Of a stretch of DNA of 55,178 bases, positions 7,365-16,584 are shown piece by piece. This DNA is from Clostridium sulfidigenes (lineage in GTDB: Bacteria > Bacillota > Clostridia > Clostridiales > Clostridiaceae). The position numbers were made by a program, and so were the translations under genes. The DNA is taken from contig NZ_JPMD01000039.1 of NCBI RefSeq assembly GCF_000732635.1, forward strand, positions 1-55,178, read 5' to 3'. Within the stretch, counting starts at the first letter, position 1. Each line of letters starts with the position of its first letter. Below the pieces are notes generated by a model. That model was not told the DNA's origin, made no database searches, and worked only from the letters and a program-made list of their open reading frames with translations.

Positions 7365-9131
7365 CTAAGCTTCAAGGCCCCATATCTGCCTCATTTCTTC
7401 ACAGTTTTTAAGAAGTTCTTCAAGTTTTCCCTGTCCTTCAAGTTTTCCATCCTTCATAACTAAAATTTTATCTGCATTCTTTAAGGCTACATGTCTATTA
7501 GAAACTACTAAGGCCGTTATATTTTTCCTTTCAAACATCCTATCCCAAAGCTTTATTTCTGTTTCTATGTCTAAGGCACTAGATATATCATCAAAGACAT
7601 ATAAATCAGCCTTTCTTGCAAACATTCTTGCCACAGCTACTCTTTGTCTTTGACCTCCGGAAAGTTTTACTCCTTTAGAACCTATCAAGGTATCTATTCC
7701 ATCCTTAAAATTCTTAATATCCCTATCTAATACTGCTGAATATATAGCTTGCTCCAATTTTTCTCCTTCATCCTTTAGTCCTAAAAGAACATTATTTTTA
7801 ATAGTATCACTAAATAGGTTAGAATTCTGAGATGTATAAGCTACTGTTGGCGGTGTTAGCTTTTCACTATTATTTTTAACTTCTTCATTATTTAGATAGA
7901 TTTTCCCACTATCTACAGGTAACATTCCTAAAATAGATTTTATAAGAGTTGTCTTCCCTGCTCCAATTCTTCCTGTAACTACTACGAAATCACCCTTATT
8001 TACTCTTAAGTTAATATTTTCTATACCACTAGTTTCATTATACTTATAGGTTAGCTCCTTAACCTCTAAACTCTTAAATTCTATATCTTCTTGTTTACAT
8101 TTCTCTTCAATTAATTCACCTTTTAGATATAATGAATTATGAGCTAATAACTCTTTTTCCATATTTTCATCTAAGAGTTTAAACATCCTCTTAAAGGCAA
8201 TTCCCCCTTGCTGATACCTAGCAAAAATTTCTCCAAGGAAGCCTGCAAAATCAGCTACAAAGGGAAGATAATATAGAAATAGTGAAAAATCTCCTACTGA
8301 AAAGCTCCCTTCCAGCATATATTTACCTGTTAATAGCAATATAAATCCAGTACCAATAGTTACAGCATTTTCATATATAGCATCCATGATATTTACAAAA
8401 ATCTTATCACGCACCATATATTTCATTCTTTTTTCATTAAGATTATTTAGATTGTTAATTATATACTTCTCACTTCCAGATATCTTTATGGCTTGTATTC
8501 CAGTAAATATTTCCCCGATAGCCCCTGATACATCACCAGTTGCTTCCCTAGCAGTAGTCCTGTATTTTGAAATATACTTCATAGCCTTTTGTGATAATAA
8601 TATTACTATAACTAAAGGAGCAAAAATAAATAAAGTTACCTTTACATTTATGGTTAATAAAATAATTAGTGCTCCTAAAGCAAATAATCCATCCCCAATT
8701 ATATCTAAGGTGAAGCTTATAACAGTCTCAATCTCTTCTATATCATCTCTAAAACAGTTCATAGACTCACCTAAAGAAGTCTTATTTTCAATTAATGGAT
8801 TATTTATAATACACTCTAGTAGATTTCTTCTAAGTAATCCACTCATAGAAAATCTATGGTTAGCATCTACTCTTCCACCCATAGCTATAATAATTGATCT
8901 AGTTAATGCTACTACTAAAATTAATGCCATGAGGCTTAGAATTTCACTATTCAACCCTCCACTTTTCTCTAAGACTTCAAAAAATCTCTTAGTAATTAAA
9001 CCAGGTATCAGTGGAAACATATGAATTGTTATCCATAAAAAGCAGTTGAGTAAATAATACCACGGTCTATACATTATCATCTTACCAATATACTCAAGCA
9101 CTGGAATTTTCTCTTTTTTGCTTTTTATCAT
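7365..9131 (-). CDS. ABC exporter half-transporter, degenerate-site subunit
   Basis: A 588-residue fusion of a six-helix membrane domain (about 1-320) and an ATPase domain. Walker A is GRIGAGKTT (near residue 390), the signature is LSGGQRQ and Walker B is LYVFDD. The catalytic glutamate after Walker B is aspartate (FDDISSALD), the usual state of the degenerate site in heterodimeric exporters such as BmrCD and TM287/288. The H-loop histidine (SNRHV) is kept. It overlaps the upstream partner by four bases (ATGA), so translation is coupled. GGAGGTG precedes the ATG. The substrate is not deducible. Confidence 0.92.
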   Translation of the reverse strand: MIKSKKEKIPVLEYIGKMIMYRPWYYLLNCFLWITIHMFPLIPGLITKRFFEVLEKSGGLNSEILSLMALILVVALTRSIIIAMGGRVDANHRFSMSGLLRRNLLECIINNPLIENKTSLGESMNCFRDDIEEIETVISFTLDIIGDGLFALGALIILLTINVKVTLFIFAPLVIVILLSQKAMKYISKYRTTAREATGDVSGAIGEIFTGIQAIKISGSEKYIINNLNNLNEKRMKYMVRDKIFVNIMDAIYENAVTIGTGFILLLTGKYMLEGSFSVGDFSLFLYYLPFVADFAGFLGEIFARYQQGGIAFKRMFKLLDENMEKELLAHNSLYLKGELIEEKCKQEDIEFKSLEVKELTYKYNETSGIENINLRVNKGDFVVVTGRIGAGKTTLIKSILGMLPVDSGKIYLNNEEVKNNSEKLTPPTVAYTSQNSNLFSDTIKNNVLLGLKDEGEKLEQAIYSAVLDRDIKNFKDGIDTLIGSKGVKLSGGQRQRVAVARMFARKADLYVFDDISSALDIETEIKLWDRMFERKNITALVVSNRHVALKNADKILVMKDGKLEGQGKLEELLKNCEEMRQIWGLEA

Positions 9132-10873
9132 GCCAGCACCTCCTCCATACCCTTTTGTAGTAAATTATAAAATTTTGAATTATTATCGTTATAAAGTTTC
9201 TTTCTATTGCCGAACTCTACAATTGTTCCTTCTTCAAGAATCAAAATGCTATCTGCTCTCCCAACTGTTCCAAGTCTATGAGCTATAATTATACAAGTCC
9301 TATTTTTCAATAGTTTATTTAGTGCATTATCTATAAGTCCTTCAGTGATTGGATCAAGTTTTGAAGTAGCTTCATCTAAAATAACTAATTTGGGATTTTT
9401 AAGAAACACTCTTACAAAAGCGAGAAGTTGAGCTTCTCCTGAAGATAAGCCACTACCACCATTATCTAGAATAGTATTTAGTCCCTGGGGTAAATTATTA
9501 AGCCATGGCAATAATCCAATATCTTCAATGATATTAAGTATAGTTTCATCTTTAATACTAGGATTAAATAGTGTGAGATTTTCTCTAACTGTTGCATGAA
9601 AAATTTGTACTTCTTGAGTAACATAACTAATATTTTCCATTAAACTTTCTTTAGTGAAGCTCTTTAAATCCTCTCCATTAAATCTAATAGTTCCACTGCA
9701 TACATCGTATATCCTCACAATTAACCTAGCTAGGGTAGTTTTACCACTCCCTGTATGACCTAGTACTCCTAAAATAGCATTTTTCTCTATATTAATATTT
9801 ATATCTTTTAGTACAGCTTCTCCATCTTCATAACTAAATGAAACTCCATCTATAGCTACATCAATAGAATCTTTACTATTTAAACCATTATCGCCGTACT
9901 TTATTGTGCTTTTAATTTGCAAAAGCTCTTTTACACGCTTAATACTCGCTTCAGCTCTTTGAAGTTTTTGCATCTGTGATCTGATTTCTTCTAGTGGATT
10001 AGCCATAAGCTCAACATAGTGAAATATTAAATATACAGTGCCAAAGGATATTAATGAATTCCCATAAAAATAGGCTGAAAGTATTAATGCTGCAGCATTA
10101 CCTAATGCAAAGACAATTATGTTAGCTATCCACATATAATAATGGCCTAAACTGGCTTTTATTTCAACGGGTAGCATTTTTCTGAATAATTTATATAAAC
10201 TATTCATAGTATAATTTTTACTGCCACAAGTATTTATATCTTCCACACTAGTAATCTGTTCTCCTAAAAAACCATACAACTGTGCACTATATTCCCTTGA
10301 TTTTTCCCAATGCTTTGATGAATGTTTTTCTATATATTTCATTACAACCATATCCAAAATTGCAATCATGGTTAATGTTAATCCAATCCTCCAATCTTCT
10401 TTATATAGCAATAAAATTATTCCTATTAAAAGTCCTAAATTTGATATAAATTGCAATACAAAAGTGGAGAAGAAACTAAATAGAGCATTTACATCTCCAT
10501 CAACCCTTTCAAGCATCTCTCCTGATTGATGTGTTTTATGGAAATCCATATCTAAGTTTATACAGTGCTCTATTAAATCTCCTCTTAATGCATTAGTTGC
10601 TCTCCATCCAACTTTTTCACTAATATAAGTTGATATAATTTTAAATACTTGCCTTATAATTCCAAAAGCTATAAATAATAGAGCTGCTATTACTAAATTT
10701 TCGCTGCCCAAATTCTCTGTTACAGCATCAATATAATATCTCAATATTTGTGGATTTGCTAATTGTATTACTAAGTTAGTAACTAATATAAAAAATAGTA
10801 GTATTACCATATTTTTTTGCTTTTTTAAGTACTTATACAATAATCCAAAGTAATCTTTTATTGGCAACTTCAT
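9128..10873 (-). CDS. ABC exporter half-transporter, catalytic-site subunit
   Basis: A 581-residue membrane-ATPase fusion. Six transmembrane segments lie in about 1-310, with Walker A GHTGSGKTT near residue 375. The signature is LSSGEAQ (a variant of LSGGQ), Walker B is LVILDE with the catalytic glutamate, and the H-loop is IIAHRLGT. It pairs with the degenerate-site subunit encoded downstream to form one heterodimeric transporter. The start is ATG 10871-10873, seven bases after GGAGG; earlier in-frame starts overlap that site. The Fes-like esterase gene 110 bases upstream on the same strand may be part of the same unit. Confidence 0.92.
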   Translation of the reverse strand: MKLPIKDYFGLLYKYLKKQKNMVILLFFILVTNLVIQLANPQILRYYIDAVTENLGSENLVIAALLFIAFGIIRQVFKIISTYISEKVGWRATNALRGDLIEHCINLDMDFHKTHQSGEMLERVDGDVNALFSFFSTFVLQFISNLGLLIGIILLLYKEDWRIGLTLTMIAILDMVVMKYIEKHSSKHWEKSREYSAQLYGFLGEQITSVEDINTCGSKNYTMNSLYKLFRKMLPVEIKASLGHYYMWIANIIVFALGNAAALILSAYFYGNSLISFGTVYLIFHYVELMANPLEEIRSQMQKLQRAEASIKRVKELLQIKSTIKYGDNGLNSKDSIDVAIDGVSFSYEDGEAVLKDININIEKNAILGVLGHTGSGKTTLARLIVRIYDVCSGTIRFNGEDLKSFTKESLMENISYVTQEVQIFHATVRENLTLFNPSIKDETILNIIEDIGLLPWLNNLPQGLNTILDNGGSGLSSGEAQLLAFVRVFLKNPKLVILDEATSKLDPITEGLIDNALNKLLKNRTCIIIAHRLGTVGRADSILILEEGTIVEFGNRKKLYNDNNSKFYNLLQKGMEEVLA

Positions 10874-10983
10874 TGTCATCCCTCCTTTCAATTGATTATA
10901 TTGAAACCATTTCTTTTAATTAAACTAACCTCATCTGTGTCAGCTCAAGTCCCTTTAAAAAGCCTATTTAATTAACCTCTTTA

Positions 10984-12285
10984 CTATTGTTTATCTACTA
11001 GCAAAGCTTTTACTCCATTTGCTAGATTATCTTGCCAATCATAATAAAGATGAGCACCTATAAACGTTTCAGAAGTTACATTGTATCCCTTACTTTTTAA
11101 TGTAGCTATCATTCTGTTGTTTGCCTCCACATGACCTTTTGAAAATCCCTCTAGGCTTCCCATATTTAAATAGAAGTCTATTGGTAATGCCTCTGAATCC
11201 TTGTATTCCTCTATTAGTTTACTATTTCCTTCAGAATCAAGTTGTATTTCTCCCTTATCATCAATAAACCATGCAAAGGCTCCTGATTGTGATAGAACAT
11301 TTCCGAATACATCAGATCCATTAAGTGCTGCATAAGCTGCAAATTGTCCTCCTAAACTTAATCCTGTAATAATTGTATTTTTAGGATTTTTTGTCACCTT
11401 ATAATTTTCCCTAACCCATGGTAATATATCTTCTATAATAAATTCAAAATATTCATTATTACAAATCAATTCTTTCGCTCTATTATCTGAACTTTCAATA
11501 AATACAGCACAGGTAGGACTTATATGACTATCACCTATGAGATTATCTAGTATTTTAGGAGCTTCTACTAAGTTTATATATTCCCATCCGTCAGTAAACA
11601 CCATTAGATTGTTATTACTTCCATCTTCTTCATATCCATAAGGGGTGTATATCCAAACTCTTCTTTCCTTTTTATCTGACTTAAATTTAAATCTAGACAT
11701 ATGAATTTTTCCTATATTATTATCAGTTCTTTCCTTTGTCCATATTTTTTCTTTAGCCTCAGGCATCTCAATTATATTTTCGGTAGGTACAAGAAGCGCT
11801 ATATCTTCTGGATTTTCTTCATCTCTTACAGGTGTATAAGTTTTAGGATTAAGAGGATCTATGATTACATCTTCATCCCTCCACTCATACTCTTCATTAA
11901 CATTTGCTATCAATATATATAAACAACGAGCTTTTTTAGATAAAATAGCACTTCTATACCATAAATCACTATTGCCTAATCTATATAAATTAGTTTTTTT
12001 ATCGCCTTCTCCGAACATCCAGCCTCCAAAGATTTCACTGAAAACAAATATATTATCAATTTCTCTATCCTGTTTCCAAATTACAGTTACAATTGAATTT
12101 TCTTCATCTCCCTCTATGTCTTCAATAAGAGGCGCCCCTTCTCTTTCGATCTTTTCCCAAAATATATCTATAGCATTATCATTTCCAGAATTCATATCCT
12201 CTTCAAGTTTTAGTATCATTGGACTTAATATTTTTTTATTCTTCATAATTAATTTAGCAATAAGGTTATCTAATAGATACCTCAA
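10984..12285 (-). CDS. Enterochelin-esterase-like (Fes/IroE-type) alpha/beta hydrolase
   Basis: 433 residues. The N-terminal part (about 40-170) resembles the beta-sandwich substrate domain of enterochelin esterases (FGGWMF, YRLGNSDLWYRS). The C-terminal alpha/beta-hydrolase has RRVWIYTPYGY, VFTDGWEY, the nucleophile in GLSLGG (about residue 310) and a late histidine in GAHLYYDW. The family cleaves ester bonds of ferric catecholate siderophores or related compounds. No signal peptide is seen, so it is cytoplasmic. It starts at TTG with AAGGGGG upstream. An ABC exporter pair follows. A role in siderophore release is possible, but no siderophore receptor is nearby. Confidence 0.8.
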   Translation of the reverse strand: MRYLLDNLIAKLIMKNKKILSPMILKLEEDMNSGNDNAIDIFWEKIEREGAPLIEDIEGDEENSIVTVIWKQDREIDNIFVFSEIFGGWMFGEGDKKTNLYRLGNSDLWYRSAILSKKARCLYILIANVNEEYEWRDEDVIIDPLNPKTYTPVRDEENPEDIALLVPTENIIEMPEAKEKIWTKERTDNNIGKIHMSRFKFKSDKKERRVWIYTPYGYEEDGSNNNLMVFTDGWEYINLVEAPKILDNLIGDSHISPTCAVFIESSDNRAKELICNNEYFEFIIEDILPWVRENYKVTKNPKNTIITGLSLGGQFAAYAALNGSDVFGNVLSQSGAFAWFIDDKGEIQLDSEGNSKLIEEYKDSEALPIDFYLNMGSLEGFSKGHVEANNRMIATLKSKGYNVTSETFIGAHLYYDWQDNLANGVKALLVDKQ

Positions 12286-12375
12286 TCACTTCCCCCTTCA
12301 ATTTAAGTATATTTTAATTTATTCTTTATCTAAACTTACTGAATTCAACTATTTAACTAGTTGTATAGTTCTATA

Positions 12376-12421
12376 TTTAAATAGTTTCATATGTAAATTT
12401 ATGTATATGAAACTATTTAAA
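12376..12421. terminator. Perfect palindromic hairpin downstream of GNAT gene
   Basis: TTTAAATAGTTTCATAT (12376-12392) pairs with ATATGAAACTATTTAAA (12405-12421) without mismatch. It starts two bases after the stop of the 12424-12966 gene. There is no strong T-run, so termination is probable rather than certain. Confidence 0.5.
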
Positions 12422-12423
12422 AT

Positions 12424-12966
12424 TTAATCGTTATGAGATTGAATATCCATTACTATAAATTTAAATTCTTCATCCTCAATATACTCATCACATTTTTTAA
12501 ATCCTAGCTTATTAAATAGCGCTAAGGATGGCTCATTGTTTTCTTCAATCTCCACATATATTCTGTTTATATCCATGGTATTAAATATATAGCTCATGGC
12601 TATCTTTATAGAGTCATAAGCTATGCTTTTCCTCCAATATCTTTTATCACCTATGGTAACTCCCATTTCCCCCTGCTTTGCAACTGTATCTATACTAAAG
12701 AAGTTGACAAAACCTATAAAATTTTCATCATTATCGGTGATTATAAAATACCTATACATTCGATCTTCTAATTTCTCATTGATTACATTTCTTTCAAAGT
12801 TATCACAATAAATTTTACATTCTTGAATTAATTCTCTACTATTACTTGGTATAGGTCTTGGATCATACCTATTAATCTCCTTGTCAATTCTACAAGAAAA
12901 TAAATTAATTATATCTCCTTTTTCTATATCTCTTATCCTAATATTCTTATCCTCATAATAAGTCAC
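12424..12966 (-). CDS. GNAT family N-acetyltransferase (RimJ/RimL-like)
   Basis: 180 residues. The N-terminal RIRDIEKGDIINLF, the central IGFVNFFSID, a motif-A region GVTIGDKRYWRKSIAYDSIKI and the closing NEPSLALFNKLGFKK are typical of the RimJ/RimL branch, which acetylates protein N-termini or small amines. The start is GTG 12964-12966, with AGGGGGA upstream. It is monocistronic as far as can be seen, with a terminator on each side. The substrate is unknown. Confidence 0.83.
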   Translation of the reverse strand: MTYYEDKNIRIRDIEKGDIINLFSCRIDKEINRYDPRPIPSNSRELIQECKIYCDNFERNVINEKLEDRMYRYFIITDNDENFIGFVNFFSIDTVAKQGEMGVTIGDKRYWRKSIAYDSIKIAMSYIFNTMDINRIYVEIEENNEPSLALFNKLGFKKCDEYIEDEEFKFIVMDIQSHND

Positions 12967-13654
12967 TATTAAATCCCCCTTTTTCTACTTTATCTTTTTA
13001 CTTTTTTAGAAATCCTCTTATTGTAAAATAAAAAAGCTGTAAGAAAGAATCTCTCTCTTACAGCCAAATCTAACATTTTTATTTTACTTAATTAATATAC
13101 TAATCTCTGATTTAGTATATATTATCTACTTTACCCAGTATATACAGATAAAGTTTCATATTATTATACATCCTATAAATTCAAAGACACAGCAAAGTAT
13201 TAAATATGTTACCATATTTACTCATACTTTAAGTCCTTCTTTACATTTATAAAATATATATTAACAAATATTATTATAAACTTAGGACACCTTGTAAATC
13301 ACAAATTATTTAAAACATAAATAATTGTGGCATTCACTAAAAATAATCCTATAAAATACCCTTCTTAAGATTCACATCTTAAGCAAAGCTAATTATAATA
13401 ATTAAGTAAAATTTAGAAATAGCTCAATAAGATTGATTTCATTTCAATTGTTTTAAAAAGAAGTATCACAAAAAATCCTATAGATGTACCATAGACCTAT
13501 AACGTATACAAAACCTCTTTTAATTTAAATATTTTCTTTTCTCGAAAATTTAACTAACAATTGATTCTAATCAACATCTCATTGTCCCCTTCCTAAATTT
13601 AAAATTACAAGTATAATTTACCATAATAAATATATATAGTCAATACAAATATTC
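12967..13654. other. 688-base intergenic region
   Basis: It holds a minus-strand terminator (13028-13064) and two short hairpins: ATATACTAA/TTAGTATAT at 13095-13120, and CTTAAGAT/ATCTTAAG at about 13363-13382. On the minus strand a 14-codon frame (MSKYGNIFNTLLCL, around 13225) has an AAGGA site but is too short to call. I see no recognisable gene or RNA. The distance between the 5'-nucleotidase stop and the terminator leaves room for an unrecognised small transcript or a decayed gene. Confidence 0.4.
13028..13064 (-). terminator. Rho-independent terminator, minus strand
   Basis: GCTGTAAGA (13036-13044) pairs with TCTTACAGC (13056-13064). On the minus strand the stem is followed by TTTTTTATTTT. 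It stands 590 bases after the nearest upstream stop codon on that strand (13655) and just before the GNAT gene, so what it terminates is unclear. Confidence 0.75.
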
Positions 13655-15340
13655 CTACTTAATATTAATTAAACCCATTTTTTTAAGTTCGTATATATTT
13701 AAAGCCTTATTATATGGTAATTCAATACTACCTTCATTAACTAACTTAATTATTTTTTCTTTATATGGTGATTCCAAATTAACTCCAGTTATCTCCCAGT
13801 TATTATCAGTTTGGGGAGATATAATACCTTGATTTTTAATATACTCTACAATCATTTCCCTAATTGTATTAGAAGATTTCCATATATAATTATTCTTTGC
13901 TAGCTTCCTACCTTTTAAATTTGCAAAATAGCAATAATCACTGGTTGCTAATTTTAATATTTGATTTTCTTTCACTAACTCACCTTTAAATTTTAAATCT
14001 ACAATTCGATGACCTATTGGTTTAGAAATATCTACTTTATAATTTACTCCAGCAAAAAATTCATGTTGATATCCTGGAATATCCATAGTAAAACTTATAG
14101 AAATATCTCCTGGCTTCCACTGATTGTAAGCTGAGGCTGCCCATTCCATGTAATCCTTTAACTCTTTCCCAGTAACTTCTACTACATAAAGAAAAGTAGT
14201 AAACTTGTATACATTGAAAATATATCCATAAGTAATAGCACCTTTTTTTATATTACTATCATCCCTAATTAAAGAAGTTGATGTAACATCTGCACCAGAA
14301 TTTATAAGCTGAACCTTATTTATCAACTCTATAAGTGGAGTATCTCTAAGCCGTCCTTCAGGTATAAAGGTTATCTCATCCTTTGGTTGAAAATCTTCTG
14401 TGGCTTCTCCTATTATTTCTGTGACAAAATCCATAGTTGTTTCATGTGCTTTCTTAATAACTGGTAATTCACTTAACTCTTCACTAGGATAATAGGGCTT
14501 CATGGATACAACTTTCACTTGTCCATCTATAACATGATTATTATTGTCCAAGGTTAAATCAAAACGAATTACTTCCTGTCCACTATCTGTAGCCCCTCCA
14601 ATGAGCATTTTTCCTCTTTTTTCTTTTACTGTTATATGAAAATGCCCAACTACTAGTACATCTATCTCCGGACATAATCTCAATATTTTTTCAGCTGCAT
14701 CTCTTTCATTCTTCTTATCATGTTCTGAAACCATGCTTGCATGAGCCATAACCATTATAATATCTACTTTATCCCTAATTTCACTTACATACCTATAGGC
14801 AGTTTCACCAAGATCATGAAAATTTAGATCCTTCACTAGATTTCCTACCCATCTTGGTACATTGGGAGTAGTTAACCCTATAATTCCAACTCTCACTCCA
14901 CCACAATTTATAATTGTATGTGACTTTACAAAGTCTTCACCACTTTCTCTATAGGCTACATTTGCTGAAAGAAATGGAAAGTTACTTTGCTTTTCAAGAG
15001 ATTTTATTAAATCAAGTCCAAAGTTAAATTCATGATTTCCCAATACCATAGCATCATATCCCATAAAATTCATAGCAGAAATCACAGGATGTTTTTCATC
15101 CTTCTTATTACTATACATTTCATCTGTTAACGTATTTCCTTGAATTATATCTCCATTATCCACTACCAAAGTATTAAGATTTTCACTCTTAACTTGCTTT
15201 ATATAAGAATAAATACGATTCATTCCACTATTATTGAAGCTTTCACCCTTATCATAGTTATATCCTAAAATGTTTCCATGTATATCTGTAGTTGCTAAGA
15301 TTGTAATTTTCTTATTCTTTGTTGTAGTGATTCTATTCAT
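13655..15340 (-). CDS. Bifunctional metallophosphatase / 5'-nucleotidase family protein
   Basis: 561 residues. The calcineurin-like metallophosphatase domain (about 1-300) shows the metal-binding series DIHG, NGDIIQG, GNHEFN, MAHAS and GHFH. The C-terminal 5'-nucleotidase domain (about 330-530) holds the substrate-binding segment, including NVYKFTTFLYVVEVTGKELKDYMEW. Relatives are UshA/YfkN-type enzymes that hydrolyse nucleotides or cyclic nucleotides. Most are exported; here the N-terminus (MNRITTTKNKKITIL) has no signal peptide or wall anchor, which points to a cytoplasmic form. GGAGG lies about eleven bases before the ATG. Confidence 0.88.
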   Translation of the reverse strand: MNRITTTKNKKITILATTDIHGNILGYNYDKGESFNNSGMNRIYSYIKQVKSENLNTLVVDNGDIIQGNTLTDEMYSNKKDEKHPVISAMNFMGYDAMVLGNHEFNFGLDLIKSLEKQSNFPFLSANVAYRESGEDFVKSHTIINCGGVRVGIIGLTTPNVPRWVGNLVKDLNFHDLGETAYRYVSEIRDKVDIIMVMAHASMVSEHDKKNERDAAEKILRLCPEIDVLVVGHFHITVKEKRGKMLIGGATDSGQEVIRFDLTLDNNNHVIDGQVKVVSMKPYYPSEELSELPVIKKAHETTMDFVTEIIGEATEDFQPKDEITFIPEGRLRDTPLIELINKVQLINSGADVTSTSLIRDDSNIKKGAITYGYIFNVYKFTTFLYVVEVTGKELKDYMEWAASAYNQWKPGDISISFTMDIPGYQHEFFAGVNYKVDISKPIGHRIVDLKFKGELVKENQILKLATSDYCYFANLKGRKLAKNNYIWKSSNTIREMIVEYIKNQGIISPQTDNNWEITGVNLESPYKEKIIKLVNEGSIELPYNKALNIYELKKMGLINIK

Positions 15341-15487
15341 TTATATTTAATCCTCCAGCTTAAAACATTAATTATTAATAATAATTTTCTCAACAATAAC
15401 TTCTTAATTCAATTTTTTCTTATTATAATTATATCATTTGCTTCTGTATAATATATACTTTAACATGGTATCTATCTTTTTCTCCAT

Positions 15488-15521
15488 AAATAAAAAACGC
15501 ATCTAAACACAGACACGTTTT
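15488..15521 (-). terminator. Rho-independent terminator after RDD-like gene
   Basis: On the minus strand AAAACGTGTCT pairs with AGATGCGTTTT (two G-U pairs) around a six-base loop and runs into TTTTTTATTT. It follows the stop codon of the 15527-15946 gene by about five bases. Confidence 0.8.
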
Positions 15522-15526
15522 CACTA

Positions 15527-15946
15527 CTATAATTTAAAAATAGATTTTCCTATAGTCGTTTTTAGCTTAGTAGCTTCCATTATAATACCATATAAAATAT
15601 TTACAATTACATATATTACTAAAAATCCTAATACTTTGTCTCCAAATCTATATCCAAAAGGCATTAATATTAAATTAAATAAATAGAGTAATGCAAAACT
15701 TATTAATAAACTTATGCTCTGATCAATTATATTAGCACCTAGTTTGGCTAAAAATCCACCTTTCTTTTTAACATTTTCATTAGAACACTCTTCTGCCTTT
15801 TCAGCTTCATCTATATGCTCTAATACTTCTTCATTTTCTAAAGTTGCTTCCATGTTTTCTTGTGTTTCAGCTATAGTTTCTTCTGTTACATTTTCCTCTT
15901 CTATACTTTCATTATCACTTTTTATATTTTCTTCATCCATTAACAT
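15527..15946 (-). CDS. RDD-family-like membrane protein, short form
   Basis: 139 residues. The first 60 are strongly acidic (Glu-rich) and probably cytoplasmic. They are followed by KKKGGFLAKLGANIIDQSISLL, an RDD-like start (Arg-Asp-Asp region here A-N-I-I-D), two hydrophobic segments (about 75-95 and 105-125) and the closing motif TTIGKSIFKL. RDD domains normally continue after this T-x-GK motif into a further helix. Here the stop comes at once, followed by a terminator, so the domain is short. AAGGAGGAT lies seven bases before the ATG. Function unknown. Confidence 0.65.
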   Translation of the reverse strand: MLMDEENIKSDNESIEEENVTEETIAETQENMEATLENEEVLEHIDEAEKAEECSNENVKKKGGFLAKLGANIIDQSISLLISFALLYLFNLILMPFGYRFGDKVLGFLVIYVIVNILYGIIMEATKLKTTIGKSIFKL

Positions 15947-16019
15947 CCAATATCCTCCTTAAATAATAATTATAAACTCTCTGATAAATATACTATACTT
16001 TAAATTATCTGTAAATTAA

Positions 16020-16052
16020 TTCTATGTAAACTTAGTATGAATTTACATAGAA
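16020..16052. other. Palindromic hairpin upstream of RDD-like gene
   Basis: TTCTATGTAAA (16020-16030) and TTTACATAGAA (16042-16052) form a perfect 11-bp stem with an 11-base loop, about 75 bases upstream of the RDD-like start on the minus strand. It has no T-run of its own. It could be an operator, or part of the end of the YgjV-like transcript. Confidence 0.4.
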
Positions 16053-16077
16053 AATTAACTTTTTAATTCTATATTTA

Positions 16078-16113
16078 AAGCTATAGTGTAATTTTTCTAT
16101 TTCACTATAGCTT
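16078..16113 (-). terminator. Hairpin after YgjV-like gene
   Basis: AAGCTATAGTG (16078-16088) pairs with CACTATAGCTT (16103-16113), 24 bases after the stop codon of the gene at 16137-16382. It is T-rich downstream but without a clean T-run. Confidence 0.55.
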
Positions 16114-16136
16114 AACTTTTATTATTATATTAAAAT

Positions 16137-16382
16137 TTAAATGTTATTTTTAGTATTCATTTCTCTAAATAACTTGTATAAGTAATATAGATTTATAAAA
16201 ACTATTATTGCATTAGCTATAGCTACGGGATATGCTCCAATAATCAGCCCGTATATTACAAATAATATACATCCCATTAAATTAATAAATCTTAGCTTAA
16301 ATATTTCCTTCATAAACATAGAAATAGTAATTAGTATAGATGCTAAATAACCTATCCACTCAATCAATGTATCATTAAACAT
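16137..16382 (-). CDS. Small YgjV-like inner-membrane protein
   Basis: 81 residues with three predicted membrane segments. The opening WIGYLASILITISMFMKE, the middle LRFINLMGCILFVIYGLIIG and the closing YPVAIANAIIVFINLYYLYKL match the short YgjV-like/PQ-loop-like proteins common in clostridia. No transport substrate is known for them. The start is ATG 16380-16382, with AGGAGGAG seven bases upstream; a longer frame from 16448 has no ribosome site. Confidence 0.65.
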   Translation of the reverse strand: MFNDTLIEWIGYLASILITISMFMKEIFKLRFINLMGCILFVIYGLIIGAYPVAIANAIIVFINLYYLYKLFREMNTKNNI

Positions 16383-16576
16383 AGAACTCCTCCTAAAGTT
16401 TATTATATTCATTAATAAATAACAAATATTCACTCTAAACACTAACAAACCTAATGTTTTAAAAAAATATGTTTATTTATAGTTTCTCTATTATATATTT
16501 TTTTATTTATATAATAATTTTTTTTTATTTTAGTTTTTAGATTTTTATCTCTTATATAACAATGTAGATTAATCCT

Positions 16577-16584
16577 TAGATTTA
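16577..16584. repeat. Target-site duplication, left copy
   Basis: TAGATTTA directly before the left tip of the IS1595-family element. The same eight bases follow the right tip at 17676-17683. Eight bases is the duplication length expected for this family. Confidence 0.9.

Noticed and set aside
8386..9024. 212-codon open frame on plus strand
   Set aside because: It is antisense to the ABC transporter gene, lacks a ribosome site and has no protein-like motif; an artefact of AT-rich reverse frames.
7365..9131. Loss of the catalytic glutamate in the ABC ATPase as a sign of decay
   Set aside because: Aspartate at this place is the normal degenerate site of heterodimeric exporters; the partner has the glutamate, and both genes are intact and overlapping.
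11861..12427. 188-codon open frame on plus strand
   Set aside because: Antisense to the well-supported esterase gene and of Ser/Phe/Ile-rich random composition.
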